In this document: positions 1 to 8,347 of the stretch, one piece after another
Layout of the letters: every line of letters begins with the position of its first letter
How positions within the stretch are numbered: the first letter of the stretch is position 1
Virus record (IMG/VR): IMGVR_UViG_3300027872_000005
Span: 1-63,150 of that record
Reading direction: 5' to 3' (one strand)
Origin: a virus
DNA length: 63,150 nucleotides
Notes under the pieces: model-generated
Told to the model about the DNA's origin: nothing
What the model saw: the letters and a program-made list of their open reading frames with translations, nothing else
Databases searched by the model: none
Position numbers and translations under genes: made by a program

Positions 1-163
1 AAATTCCATAAGGAATCTGTTGGGATTGCAGACCGTTGGCGTCAACATATAAACGTTGCCAAGCTGCCCGAACTGTGAGACAAGCTCGTTGCCTCGCCGG
101 TCTGGTCCACTGCCGGTTCGTCATTGTACCGGCTTAAGACCGTATGGTTTGCTCCTGGCCGGC
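1..163. repeat. Left copy of terminal direct repeat
   Basis: The first 163 bases match 62988-63150 with one difference (T at 127, C at 63114). The repeat lies in a gene-free junction and carries a promoter, an operator-like motif and most of a nested inverted repeat. A repeat of about 160 bp is the size of the short direct terminal repeats of T7-like phages, but an assembly overlap of a circular molecule would look the same. Confidence 0.95.
26..60 (+). promoter_or_regulatory. Putative promoter with overlapping operator
   Basis: TTGCAG (26-31), a 16-base spacer and TATAAA (48-53) make a moderate sigma70-type promoter pointing at the genes from 183. The motif AACGTTGCC (52-60) overlaps the -10 element and is the reverse complement of the GGCAACGTT sites in the early control regions, so the promoter is probably regulated by the same protein. 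The element is duplicated at 63013-63047. Confidence 0.45.
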
Positions 164-171
164 GAGGCAAC
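88..171. other. Nested inverted repeat at the genome junction
   Basis: A perfect 13-base arm GTTGCCTCGCCGG (88-100) pairs with CCGGCGAGGCAAC (159-171). Inside it GGTCT (99-103) can pair with AGACC (137-141), and GCCGGT (112-117) with ACCGGC (128-133). The right copy of the terminal repeat ends inside the 3' arm, so the complete structure exists only at the left end. It could be a packaging site, a structured RNA or a protein-binding element. Confidence 0.6.
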
Positions 172-182
172 AAGGACGCTGA

Positions 183-449
183 ATGATGAGCGATTTTGAC
201 CTTCCTCGACGCAGCCGGTTCAACTTCATAAAAGGCCGATTGTGCGACCCTAAAACGTCTTGGGGGAAACACGCTAAAAGCCGACAGTTCGATCGACGGG
301 TCGGAAGGGCGGCAAAATATGCGGGGTTTCAGGAGCGGGTCGATGCCCTGGCGAAAAAACACTCCGATCTCATGTGGAAGACGATTAGGGAACACCTTGG
401 CCCACTGTTGAAACATCGGCAATTGACCGAAGTGGAGTCACCAAAATGA
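183..449 (+). CDS. Hypothetical basic protein (88 aa)
   Basis: Small, Arg/Lys-rich protein of unknown function; I recognise no domain. The ATG at 186 is an alternative start. It is accepted as real because its stop overlaps the next start (ATGA at 446-449) and it heads a run of three touching genes downstream of the junction promoter. Competing reading frames on the other strand make it less certain than its neighbours. Confidence 0.55.
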   Translation: MMSDFDLPRRSRFNFIKGRLCDPKTSWGKHAKSRQFDRRVGRAAKYAGFQERVDALAKKHSDLMWKTIREHLGPLLKHRQLTEVESPK

Positions 450-817
450 TTACACGGCGCCTTTTCCTGAAACTGTCCGGCGGCGCTGTTCTCGCCAGCA
501 CGATTTCGCTGTCCGGGGTCGAAGCGGCCATCGACTATTTCAACATGACCGGCGAGAAGGTTTGGGTGGGTTTCCGGCATATTGCGCGAAATTCGACCAT
601 CAAGATTTTTGATGCCGAGACCATGAGACCAATCTGGCACAAGCCGCAAGTTCACGGCGGGATCGATATCTTGGCGCCGAAGGGCGAGCGCGAGATCATC
701 ATGGAAATCGAGAAGGAAGGCTACGAGACCTTCCACAACCGACGCTCGTTCGACTGCGACGTGACAATCGTGGTCAACCAGCCGCGCGTCCTGCTGGAAA
801 CGCGGGGTGTCCACTGA
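446..817 (+). CDS. Putative Tat-exported protein (123 aa)
   Basis: The N-terminus is a textbook twin-arginine signal: residues 3-9 read TRRLFLK, matching the (S/T)RRxFLK consensus, followed by a hydrophobic stretch to about residue 25 and an Ala-containing cleavage region near VEA. The mature part of about 95 residues looks all-beta and has no catalytic motif I can name. It overlaps the preceding gene by four bases and the following gene by one, so the three are probably translationally coupled. A phage protein exported folded by the host Tat system would act in the periplasm; its role there is unknown. Confidence 0.65.
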   Translation: MITRRLFLKLSGGAVLASTISLSGVEAAIDYFNMTGEKVWVGFRHIARNSTIKIFDAETMRPIWHKPQVHGGIDILAPKGEREIIMEIEKEGYETFHNRRSFDCDVTIVVNQPRVLLETRGVH

Positions 818-1059
818 TGAAAATGACCGCCTATTTTTTCGATGAATCCAACAGCCTCAGGGAAAAGGTCGCTACAGAGACGTTCCGAGACAATGGCGGC
901 GAGGCAATTGGGCAAGGAACGAAGATGAGAGGCACTGAGGCCGGCGAGCGCGACGTGCAATATGAGGTTCCGGATATCAGGGCACCCCATTGCAAGCGGG
1001 TGCTAGAAATGGCCGGGTTCCGGGTTGAAATGGAACGAACAATACTGTTTGAAGAATAA
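817..1059 (+). CDS. Hypothetical protein (80 aa)
   Basis: Mixed alpha/beta small soluble protein of unknown function with no signal peptide or recognisable motif. Its ATG overlaps the upstream stop by one base (TGATG), which supports the start and suggests coupling to the Tat-exported protein. It closes this small operon; the next gene lies 364 bases downstream. Confidence 0.55.
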   Translation: MKMTAYFFDESNSLREKVATETFRDNGGEAIGQGTKMRGTEAGERDVQYEVPDIRAPHCKRVLEMAGFRVEMERTILFEE

Positions 1060-1423
1060 TGCGGGGTGGAGTAGTTTGATGTGGGCCTGTCTCGCCAACA
1101 GGGGTAACGTAATATTGTGGCGTTAGATCAGACAGGCATCTGAAAGCTGCGAAACGCCCCACATCAATTCAGTTCTAGCGCGGCGTCTCGACTTAGCCGA
1201 CATCGAGAGCGGGAGCACCACGGATGAATGCTCTGACCGACCAAAGACGGCAATTGCGGCAGGACCGTTAAGGCCAATGCCAATGTCGTAGAGCCGGTGT
1301 AGCGACCGGCCCGCGCAACCAGGTGTCAGAAAAAGAATTGATTTGGCCATTGCGTCATATATGCAACACAAAAGGCTGCTGTTTGGGTGTAGGGTCGAAC
1401 CTCACATCAAAGGAGAAGACCTG
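1060..1423. other. Gene-free stretch upstream of the OMP gene
   Basis: 364 bases with no credible gene on either strand and no tRNA. An AT-rich patch around 1338-1365 (TTGATT followed by CATATATG) may contain the promoter of the outer-membrane protein gene, but the spacing of the elements is poor. A strong ribosome-binding site (AAAGGAG, about 1409-1415) precedes the ATG at 1424. Confidence 0.4.
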
Positions 1424-2101
1424 ATGAAACGTCTAATCACTCTGATTGCCTTGCTATTTTCCTTCCCGGCATTCGCCGCGGATCTGCCGGTCTATGAGCC
1501 GCCTGTGGCGGTCCAATATGAGCCAGCCATCAATTGGACCGGCGGCTATGTCGGCCTGGGCGTCGGTGGTGGCGCCACCTGCAACGATATCTCATTTACC
1601 GGCATGTCCCTCGATTGCGTCGGCGGGCAGGGGTTTATCGGCGATGTGATCCTTGGCTACGACTGGCAGCTTGGAAGTCGATGGGTTGTCGGCGCCCGTA
1701 TTGGCGCGGCCTATCAGGATCTGGAAACTTCTGCCGTAGCAGCTCCGTTTGCCCTGACGGCAGAACCGGAATGGGTCGGAACGATGTCGCTCCGCGCCGG
1801 TCTGTTGCCCAATGAGTCAACCTTGCTCTACGCAATCGGTGGATACTCGTATCTGGACAGCTATACCGTTTCAATCACTGGCGTAGGCACCTTCAAACAG
1901 CGCTATAACAGCGGTTGGCACATTGGCGGCGGTGCTGAAGTGTTTGTCAGTCCATCGTTCACGATTGGCGGCGAATATCTCTATACCGATCATGGTTCAT
2001 CGTCTTGGGGTGTTTCCGGCCTGAGCGTATCGCCATCGACGCACACGGCGATGTTCCGCATGAATTGGCGTCCACAGAGCGGATTGTTCGGAAGGCGGTG
2101 A
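1424..2101 (+). CDS. Outer-membrane beta-barrel protein, Omp25/Omp31-like
   Basis: 225-residue precursor with a Sec signal peptide (residues 1-19, ending AFAA) followed by the DLPVYEPP-type start typical of Hyphomicrobiales outer-membrane proteins. Alternating aromatic and glycine-rich strands (WTGGYVGLGVGGG, GYDWQ, RYNSGWHIGGG, GGEYLYTD) continue to a final MFRMNW strand, as expected for an eight-stranded OmpA/Omp25-type barrel. The start at 1424 is set by an AGGAG site. It stands alone, flanked by long untranslated regions and followed by a terminator, like an accessory (moron) gene. Remodelling the infected cell's surface, for instance to block superinfection, is inference. Confidence 0.8.
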   Translation: MKRLITLIALLFSFPAFAADLPVYEPPVAVQYEPAINWTGGYVGLGVGGGATCNDISFTGMSLDCVGGQGFIGDVILGYDWQLGSRWVVGARIGAAYQDLETSAVAAPFALTAEPEWVGTMSLRAGLLPNESTLLYAIGGYSYLDSYTVSITGVGTFKQRYNSGWHIGGGAEVFVSPSFTIGGEYLYTDHGSSSWGVSGLSVSPSTHTAMFRMNWRPQSGLFGRR

Positions 2102-2138
2102 TTGCTCTGGAGCGCATCGTTCCAAATATGTAGTTTGG

Positions 2139-2204
2139 CACGGTTGCTAATCAACGTTTCAGACTGACGGCCGCACCTGTTGTGATCTGAAACCGGCAAC
2201 CGTG
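2139..2204. ncRNA. Structured intergenic element
   Basis: CACGGTTGC (2139-2147) is the inverse complement of GCAACCGTG (2196-2204). Within it GTTTCAG (2156-2162) pairs with CTGAAAC (2187-2193). Together they form a two-tier stem with an asymmetric bulge. It follows the outer-membrane protein stop and precedes two further hairpins, so it may belong to a 3' UTR or small RNA. Confidence 0.35.
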
Positions 2205-2233
2205 TCGTTCCGAATCTGTTATCATTGCGATGT

Positions 2234-2250
2234 ACGCCCTTTGTGGGCGT
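2234..2250 (+). terminator. Hairpin upstream of terminator
   Basis: ACGCCC-TTTGT-GGGCGT is a perfect six-base-pair hairpin followed by GTTTCC. The U-tract is weak, so it is an auxiliary terminator or a structural element at best. Confidence 0.4.
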
Positions 2251-2267
2251 GTTTCCTCCCTAAACTT

Positions 2268-2303
2268 GGGGCCGGTTTCCAGATTTACCCGGCCCCCTTT
2301 TTT
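2268..2303 (+). terminator. Rho-independent terminator after the OMP gene
   Basis: GGGGCCGG (2268-2275) pairs with CCGGCCCC (2289-2296), followed by a run of six T. It should insulate the accessory genes from the morphogenesis genes that begin at 2366. Confidence 0.8.
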
Positions 2304-2365
2304 CGTCAACTTGCCAAATCTCACAACAATCGAAATCATGGCGCCAGATCACTGGACGATTCGCT

Positions 2366-2827
2366 ATGACGATTTGGCACGATAGATTTGACGCAAAAGT
2401 GGCACCGGAGCCAATGTCTGGATGTTGGCTGTGGATGGAAAATGTCGATACTTCCGGCTATGCGCAGTTCAGCATTAAAGGAAAAAACCGAGGTGCCCAT
2501 CGTTTGAGCTATGAGCGGCATCGGGGCGAAATTCCGGCCGGCTTGCAGATCGATCACCTGTGCCGTGTCCGATCCTGTGTGAACCCGGATCACATGGAAA
2601 TGGTGACACAACAGGAAAACATGCGCCGCGGAATCCCGCGCTGCGCAAAGATCACGCATTGCCCGAAAGGCCACGCATACGATGCGCAAAATACCTGGAT
2701 AGATAAAACAGGACGGAGGCATTGCCGCGAGTGCAGGACAACCAGCAGCCGCGAGACATATCTTCGCAATCGGGGAAAAATACGTTCAGATTATTATGCA
2801 AAAAAAGCTGCTAAGTGGTTGGAATGA
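2366..2827 (+). CDS. HNH endonuclease (HNH_3-like)
   Basis: 153 residues. Residues 45-76 carry the HNH_3-type core: HRLSYE, then IDHLCRVRSC and VNPDHME, with H45, D63-H64, N73 and H76 in the expected spacing. A second Cys/His cluster (CPKGH near residue 99 and a later CREC) suggests an extra zinc site. It lies two genes upstream of the terminase. HNH proteins beside terminases can be packaging cofactors or free-standing homing nucleases; the sequence does not decide. Its stop overlaps the next start (ATGA). Confidence 0.8.
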   Translation: MTIWHDRFDAKVAPEPMSGCWLWMENVDTSGYAQFSIKGKNRGAHRLSYERHRGEIPAGLQIDHLCRVRSCVNPDHMEMVTQQENMRRGIPRCAKITHCPKGHAYDAQNTWIDKTGRRHCRECRTTSSRETYLRNRGKIRSDYYAKKAAKWLE

Positions 2828-3099
2828 TATACTATATAACGACGACGCAGCGCGTGAGACAGGACGATGGCTCACAACTGTGCATCAATGTCGATCTGCC
2901 CTATGAAACCGTCGAGGATGTGAGCCAGGCGCTGGCCCGTGGTAATATCGTCGGGATGCGTGTATATTCCCGCAAAGTGGAAGGCCGAGACCGGCTCCGC
3001 AAAATCACTGGACGATCGCAAATGATGCTCTCGACAGCCGGGATCGCAATGATCCAACTGCCGTCCGTCGATTTTGAGGAAGCCGCCGATGCAACATGA
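2824..3099 (+). CDS. Hypothetical protein (91 aa)
   Basis: Small alpha/beta protein with no recognised family. The start at 2824 is chosen because its ATGA overlaps the HNH gene stop; an in-frame start nine bases upstream is less likely. It sits between the HNH gene and the putative small terminase gene, which it overlaps by 11 bases, so it probably belongs to the packaging operon. Confidence 0.65.
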   Translation: MIYYITTTQRVRQDDGSQLCINVDLPYETVEDVSQALARGNIVGMRVYSRKVEGRDRLRKITGRSQMMLSTAGIAMIQLPSVDFEEAADAT

Positions 3100-3694
3100 C
3101 ACGACAACTGAGTTTCCGATCAGTGAAAAAGAGTTGCTGAAACTGATCAAGGGTTTGCCCAATACCCGGATAGAGCGTTCATTCGACGGAATCCGCCAAG
3201 CCATCGATGAACAATACGGCGAACTTCCATCGCGCTCTGCAATGATAAAGCAGTGCAAGGAATGGGAAATCCATCCAAGAAAAATCAGCTATTTCCAAAA
3301 TCCGGCCGCCTTCCTCAACCACGATTCCAAGCTCGCCCTGTCGAAGCACAAGGGCCAGGACATGGTGATCGTGGCGCTAGAGCACGTTAATTCGATGATC
3401 GTCGGATTTGCCATGAAGGCCGAAGAAATCATTGCCGGTCTGAAGGACGATGACATTTACACCGCGCTGAAACTGGCCGAACACGCCGAAAAGGCTTTGG
3501 CCGCGACAACGGATATTCGCCACAAGCTGATCGATACGCTTGAGCTCGAAGAGCGAAAGGCCAAGCCGGTAGCGGTCCATTCCGATAATGTCGATGATTT
3601 TTCCGCCTTTCGCGAGGCCGCGAGAGTCAAGCGGGAAACTCCTGTCGAATCCACCAACGGCTCTGGCAACGGCACGAAGAAAGCCCGTCGATGA
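3089..3694 (+). CDS. Putative terminase small subunit
   Basis: 201 residues, immediately upstream of the terminase large subunit gene. Residues around 20-60 look like a DNA-binding helical domain, the middle is long helix (about residues 80-160), and the tail is basic and disordered (ending TKKARR). This arrangement fits TerS proteins, but the call rests mainly on position. The start at 3089 is preceded by GAGGAAG with good spacing. The stop abuts the next ATG directly. Confidence 0.5.
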   Translation: MQHDTTTEFPISEKELLKLIKGLPNTRIERSFDGIRQAIDEQYGELPSRSAMIKQCKEWEIHPRKISYFQNPAAFLNHDSKLALSKHKGQDMVIVALEHVNSMIVGFAMKAEEIIAGLKDDDIYTALKLAEHAEKALAATTDIRHKLIDTLELEERKAKPVAVHSDNVDDFSAFREAARVKRETPVESTNGSGNGTKKARR

Positions 3695-5422
3695 ATGAAG
3701 GAAATTCTCGGCACTCGATACGAAGCTGATTGCCCGCCCGGGTTTGTCAATTTTCTCAGCACGGCTCTACACAATCTGTCATACGAATCCGCTTGTGATT
3801 TCTACGCCGAATACGCGCCGAAGATGAGCAATGCGCAGCTCGCGCTGCTTGGCTGCAATGATCGGTTTTTCCTGCTTACCTACATCCTGCGCCGCCCCGA
3901 TGTCATCCACCCCTGGCTTTACGATCGCTGCCGGGAGGTCGAGAACGAGGCCGATGGCTTCCTCGATCTGTGGGCAAGGGAACATTACAAAAGCACCATC
4001 ATTACCTTCGCTGGCTCGATCCAAGAGATTGCCATCAATCCGGAGATCACGATCGCGATTTTCGGCGGCACCGACAAGATCGCCAAGCCGTTTCTCTCAC
4101 AAATCCAAACCGAGCTTGAAAACAACCAGATCCTCAAGGACATCTACGCTGACGTCTTCTGGAAAAACCCCAAGAAGGAAGCGCCAAGCTGGTCAACCAC
4201 CGATGGCCTGATCGTCAAACGCGAGACAAACCCGAAAGAGGCGACGGTAAGCGCCTTCGGCCTGATCGATGGTATGCCGACCGGCGGACACTGGTTGTTG
4301 CGCATCTACGACGACATCATCAACGAAAAACTCGTCACCAACCCTGAACAGATTTTGAAGGCAACCGAGCGTTGGGAACTGTCCGATAACCTCGGCGCCG
4401 GGATCAACCGAGCCTGGCACATCGGGACACGATACCACTTCGCCGACAGCTACGGCACCATCCTGGAACGCGAAGTTTGCAAGGAACGGATTTATCCTGC
4501 TACCGACAATGGCAAGATCAACGGTGTTCCGGTGTTCTTCACGCCTGAAAAGTGGTTTGAGAAGGTCAAGACGCAGCGTTCCGTGCTGGCTGCGCAAATG
4601 CTGCAAAATCCGCTGGCCGGCAAGGAAAACACGTTCGAGACGAAATGGCTGAACGGCTTCATCCTGCGCCCGAGAACGCTCAATATCTGCATTCTGGTGG
4701 ACCCCTCGAAAGGCCGTAAGCGCGTTGGCTCCCAGGCCAACAGGAGCGATCGCACGGCAATGGCGGTAATCGGCGTCGATGCGCAAATGAACAAATACCT
4801 TCTCGACGGCTATCGCCATCGCATGTCGCTAAGTGAGCGCTGGAAGAAGCTCAAGGATTTGCACAAGAAATGGAGGAACGCGGAAGGAATCCAGAGCATT
4901 CGAGTTGGCTACGAGCGCTACGGCCAGCAAACCGATGATGAATATTTTGAAATGCAAATGCGCAAGGAAAACTACCGCTTCGATCTGGAAGAAGTCGCGT
5001 GGGTGAAGGAAGGTGGCCAATCGAAAGCCGATAGAGTGGGCCGCTTAGAGCCGGATTTCCGGCATAGCAACTTTTATTTACCGGGCAAAATCTGGCATCC
5101 GGATCTGGGCAAATGTACCTGGTCGATTGACAAAGAAACCGGAAAGATTTTGTATCATCGAATCGAGGGCGAATTGCGTCAGGAAAGGGATGCTCGCAAG
5201 AACGGCGAAAAATACCGGCTCATTGACCCAATCAAGCGCCTCGACGAAGACACAAATATTTATGACCTGACACGATCATTCTTTGAGGAATATCGACTTT
5301 TCCCCTTCGGGACACACGACGATCTGATTGACGCCACATCGAGAATTTTCGATCTGGAAGATGTCACCGGTCCTGTGATCTTCGAGCATGGAGAAGAGTT
5401 CGCTCCTGTTTTTGCAGATTGA
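3695..5422 (+). CDS. Terminase large subunit
   Basis: 575 residues, a usual TerL length. It is the packaging motor and headful or cos nuclease. A degenerate Walker A lies at about residues 93-101 (WAREHYKST), and a hydrophobic Walker B-like strand ends in DD (LLRIYDDII). The C-terminal half has the RNase H-like nuclease signature: ILVDPSKGRK for the first acidic residue and GTHDDLIDATSRIFD for the last acidic pair. It is followed at short distance by small genes and the portal, as usual in tailed phages. Confidence 0.93.
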   Translation: MKEILGTRYEADCPPGFVNFLSTALHNLSYESACDFYAEYAPKMSNAQLALLGCNDRFFLLTYILRRPDVIHPWLYDRCREVENEADGFLDLWAREHYKSTIITFAGSIQEIAINPEITIAIFGGTDKIAKPFLSQIQTELENNQILKDIYADVFWKNPKKEAPSWSTTDGLIVKRETNPKEATVSAFGLIDGMPTGGHWLLRIYDDIINEKLVTNPEQILKATERWELSDNLGAGINRAWHIGTRYHFADSYGTILEREVCKERIYPATDNGKINGVPVFFTPEKWFEKVKTQRSVLAAQMLQNPLAGKENTFETKWLNGFILRPRTLNICILVDPSKGRKRVGSQANRSDRTAMAVIGVDAQMNKYLLDGYRHRMSLSERWKKLKDLHKKWRNAEGIQSIRVGYERYGQQTDDEYFEMQMRKENYRFDLEEVAWVKEGGQSKADRVGRLEPDFRHSNFYLPGKIWHPDLGKCTWSIDKETGKILYHRIEGELRQERDARKNGEKYRLIDPIKRLDEDTNIYDLTRSFFEEYRLFPFGTHDDLIDATSRIFDLEDVTGPVIFEHGEEFAPVFAD

Positions 5423-5434
5423 TCGGAGCCAGCA

Positions 5435-5590
5435 ATGGCTACAGCACGGGTTGACCCCTTCCTGCGCTATGTGCGTCAGGCGGACCCAAACTACGACAGA
5501 GACAAGCGCGTAGAGCCGCAATACGAGTTTCGCGGCGGCCGTAGGATATTTACCGCCGTTACCAACGAATCCGGGCCATACGCCCCATGA
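5435..5590 (+). CDS. Hypothetical small protein (51 aa)
   Basis: A 51-codon gene filling the gap after TerL. It has a GGAG ribosome-binding site about eight bases before the ATG, and its TGA overlaps the next gene's start (ATGA at 5587-5590). The product is polar and charged (many Arg, Tyr, Asp) with no known domain. Confidence 0.65.
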   Translation: MATARVDPFLRYVRQADPNYDRDKRVEPQYEFRGGRRIFTAVTNESGPYAP

Positions 5591-6039
5591 TCAACCAAGC
5601 GGCGCCGGAGTTCATTGTCGATAATTATGGCGACGAGGAATTTGTCGATCGTCGGGTGCAGGCCGCTGAAAAGCGGGTCAGCCATGCGATCGGCGCGAAG
5701 CTGGAACAAACCTATCCCGGTCATTATTGGCGCGTCGAAATCCCTCATAACCAGGGCATCATCAAGATCATGTTGCCGTATTTCACCGGCAAGGTGTGGG
5801 GCTACATCATTCCCTTCGACAAACTCGACCCAACACATCAAACCGTCGTCAAGGCCGGCGGCGAGCTGCTCGAACGTTTTGGCCTTTCTCGCAGCAGTTT
5901 CAATGAAGCCGAGCTTTCCGACGCCCTCGATATCTACGGCAAAACGCCGCCGCCCATTAGAAATGAATGGGAGATTGGCGATCGTCCCGTTCGCAGGGTT
6001 TGGAAACACTTGATCGAAGGTATGAACCGTGGCCAATAA
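5587..6039 (+). CDS. Hypothetical protein (150 aa), packaging/head module
   Basis: Soluble protein of unknown function with no recognised motif. It lies between TerL and portal and overlaps both neighbours (4 and 11 bases), so it is probably co-expressed with head genes. A virion or assembly role is inferred only from position. Confidence 0.65.
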   Translation: MINQAAPEFIVDNYGDEEFVDRRVQAAEKRVSHAIGAKLEQTYPGHYWRVEIPHNQGIIKIMLPYFTGKVWGYIIPFDKLDPTHQTVVKAGGELLERFGLSRSSFNEAELSDALDIYGKTPPPIRNEWEIGDRPVRRVWKHLIEGMNRGQ

Positions 6040-8347
6040 CAGCGCCGGAAAAGAACGCCCGACACATTTGAACGAGAGCCACGAAAGCGCCGGCGCCGGC
6101 GGCGATGGCTATATCGGCCAATCGGATCTGTTGAAACTGGCGTCGGCGATCGTGCAACAGGCCGAAAACGGCTTAACGTCAAGGCGCCGAGCGGAATGGG
6201 CCAATGCCTACCTCGCCTATCGCTCGCAGCACATTCACAACTCCAAATACGAATCGTTCAAATATCGCACCAGATCCAAGCTGTTCCGGCCAAAAACACG
6301 GGCCGCAGTGCGCAAGGCAAACGCCGCTGCAGCCGCGGCGCTGTTCTCGACCGAAGATGTTGTCTCGATCACTGCCGAAAACGATCAGGACGAAATGGCG
6401 CGGGCTGGCGCCGAATTGAAGCACAACCTTCTGAATTACCGACTCGATCGATCATCGTCGAAATCCGGTATCCCGTGGTTTCTGACCGCGATCGGCGCCA
6501 ATCAGGACGCTTACATCACCGGGATCTGTGCCTCCAAGCAATATTGGGAATACGAGGAAGAGGCGGAAGATGAATACGACACCGATTTTGTCGAAGGAAA
6601 AGGCGGCGGCGCCGAAGATATTGCCGCGCCCATGCCTGAAGACGAATATGACATCTTTGACGATCCAGCACCTGGCCTGGATCAAACAAGCGCTGTTGGA
6701 GAACCAGACGAATTAGACCCGGGCAATGTCGTCGATATGGCCGGCGAACCGTTCGAGCCGGAAATGGAGCCGGAACCTCGGATTCTCAAGGATCGCCCCC
6801 GATGTGAGCTATTCCCCCCCGAAAACGTCATTGTGGACCCTGGGGCGCCGTGGATCGACGTCGCCCAGGACGGTGCCTTCCTGATCCTGCAAACGCCGAT
6901 GCACATCGATGATGTTCAGGCGATGACGCAAAACCAGTCTGGCCGGTTCGGCGGCGGTGCCTGGAAGGATATCCCGATATCAACGCTCGCTGCCAATTCA
7001 ACGCAATATGGCGCGACAAGCGTTCGGACCAGCCGGGAAGGCGGCACTGACAGGCAATCAACCCGCGAACAGGCCGCCGTGAATGAATTGTCGATCGTTT
7101 GGGTCCATGAGAATTTCATCCGCCGCAGAGGCATCGATTGGCATTTTTGGTCGCTCGGCGTGACCGAATACCTGACCGATCCTGTCCCGACTGCCGAAGC
7201 CTACCCCGAACAAGGCGGTGAACGCCCGGTGGTCATTGGTGTTGGTGAAGTCGAATCCCATTCCGTGCTGCCGCGCTCGCCGGTCGAGGCTTTGCAGCCG
7301 CTACAGGCCGAAGCCAACGATCTGGTCAATCTGGCGCTCGACACCATCAAGAACACGATTTCGCCGATCGTCAAGGTCAAGCGCGGCAAACGCATCGATT
7401 GGAAGCAGGTTCATTCACGCGGCCCGGACGCGGCAATCTCCGTCGATAACATGGATGATGTCGATTTTGTTCAGCCCGGTTCGATGAATCCGATCGCGTT
7501 CCAGCAGGAAAATCGCCTGAACGCTGATTTCGACGATCTTTCCGGCTCGTTCTCGTCAAGCTCCGTCAATAGCAACCGCCAGCTCAATGAGACTGTCGGC
7601 GGCATGAAGCTGATGCAGGGCAACGCCAATGCCCTGACCGAGTTTGATCTAAGGGTGTGGACCGAAACATGGGTCGAACGGACTCTGCGCCAGATCGTCA
7701 AACTTGAGCAATTCTACGAGAGCGATGAAATCGTCCTGAAAATTGCCGGCCGCAAATCGAAAATGATCCAGAAATTGCAGCTCGACGAGCAATACGACGA
7801 ACTTTTGCAGTCTGAGGTCAATACGCGCGTCAATGTCGGCATCGGCGCTGCCGACCCGGTGCAGAAACTCAACAAGTTCGGCATGGCGATGTCGATGGCA
7901 ATGGAAGCCGCGCCATTCGTCATGGGCCAGGTCAAACCGAAGGCCGAAGCGATCTTCGAGGAAATCTTCGGCCAGGCCGGATATCGCGACGCTGCCCGGT
8001 TCTTCGAGTTTATCGATGAAGAAGTCCAGGACCAGCAGGACGAACAGGAAGGCGAAAACCAGATCGAGGCCGCCAAGCTGCAGCAGCAGGGGCAGATCGA
8101 ACAAGGCAAGTTACAACAGCAGGACAAGGAACTTCAATCCGAAACCGGCATCGAAAAGGCCAAGATCGGCGTTTCGCGTGAGAAAATTGCCTCCGATGAA
8201 CGCCAGACGAAGATGAAGATCGAAGGCGAAATGGCGCGTGAAAAGATACGCATGAAGGGCAACCTTTATACGCGAGCGATGGACAATCAATCCAAGCGGC
8301 AAGAGCAGATGAGAAGGGTGATGGGCGGTGCCAGCAACTCAGCGTAA
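6029..8347 (+). CDS. Portal protein (P22-like)
   Basis: 772 residues, within the range of large podovirus portals. The N-terminal half has the conserved KTRAAVRKANAAAAAALF-type region and a core rich in RPRCELFPPENVIVDPGA-like strands. An acidic, low-complexity insert occupies about residues 175-250. The end (about residues 665-770) is a Gln/Glu/Lys-rich coiled coil, comparable to the long C-terminal barrel helices of P22-type portals. Translation probably starts at GTG (6029), overlapping the preceding gene by 11 bases. It forms the dodecameric DNA gate at one head vertex. Confidence 0.85.
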   Translation: MANNSAGKERPTHLNESHESAGAGGDGYIGQSDLLKLASAIVQQAENGLTSRRRAEWANAYLAYRSQHIHNSKYESFKYRTRSKLFRPKTRAAVRKANAAAAAALFSTEDVVSITAENDQDEMARAGAELKHNLLNYRLDRSSSKSGIPWFLTAIGANQDAYITGICASKQYWEYEEEAEDEYDTDFVEGKGGGAEDIAAPMPEDEYDIFDDPAPGLDQTSAVGEPDELDPGNVVDMAGEPFEPEMEPEPRILKDRPRCELFPPENVIVDPGAPWIDVAQDGAFLILQTPMHIDDVQAMTQNQSGRFGGGAWKDIPISTLAANSTQYGATSVRTSREGGTDRQSTREQAAVNELSIVWVHENFIRRRGIDWHFWSLGVTEYLTDPVPTAEAYPEQGGERPVVIGVGEVESHSVLPRSPVEALQPLQAEANDLVNLALDTIKNTISPIVKVKRGKRIDWKQVHSRGPDAAISVDNMDDVDFVQPGSMNPIAFQQENRLNADFDDLSGSFSSSSVNSNRQLNETVGGMKLMQGNANALTEFDLRVWTETWVERTLRQIVKLEQFYESDEIVLKIAGRKSKMIQKLQLDEQYDELLQSEVNTRVNVGIGAADPVQKLNKFGMAMSMAMEAAPFVMGQVKPKAEAIFEEIFGQAGYRDAARFFEFIDEEVQDQQDEQEGENQIEAAKLQQQGQIEQGKLQQQDKELQSETGIEKAKIGVSREKIASDERQTKMKIEGEMAREKIRMKGNLYTRAMDNQSKRQEQMRRVMGGASNSA

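Noticed and set aside
1060-1423. Possible tRNA or integration site in the gene-free stretch
   Set aside because: No cloverleaf or conserved TTCGA-type arm seen, and there is no integrase gene in the window.
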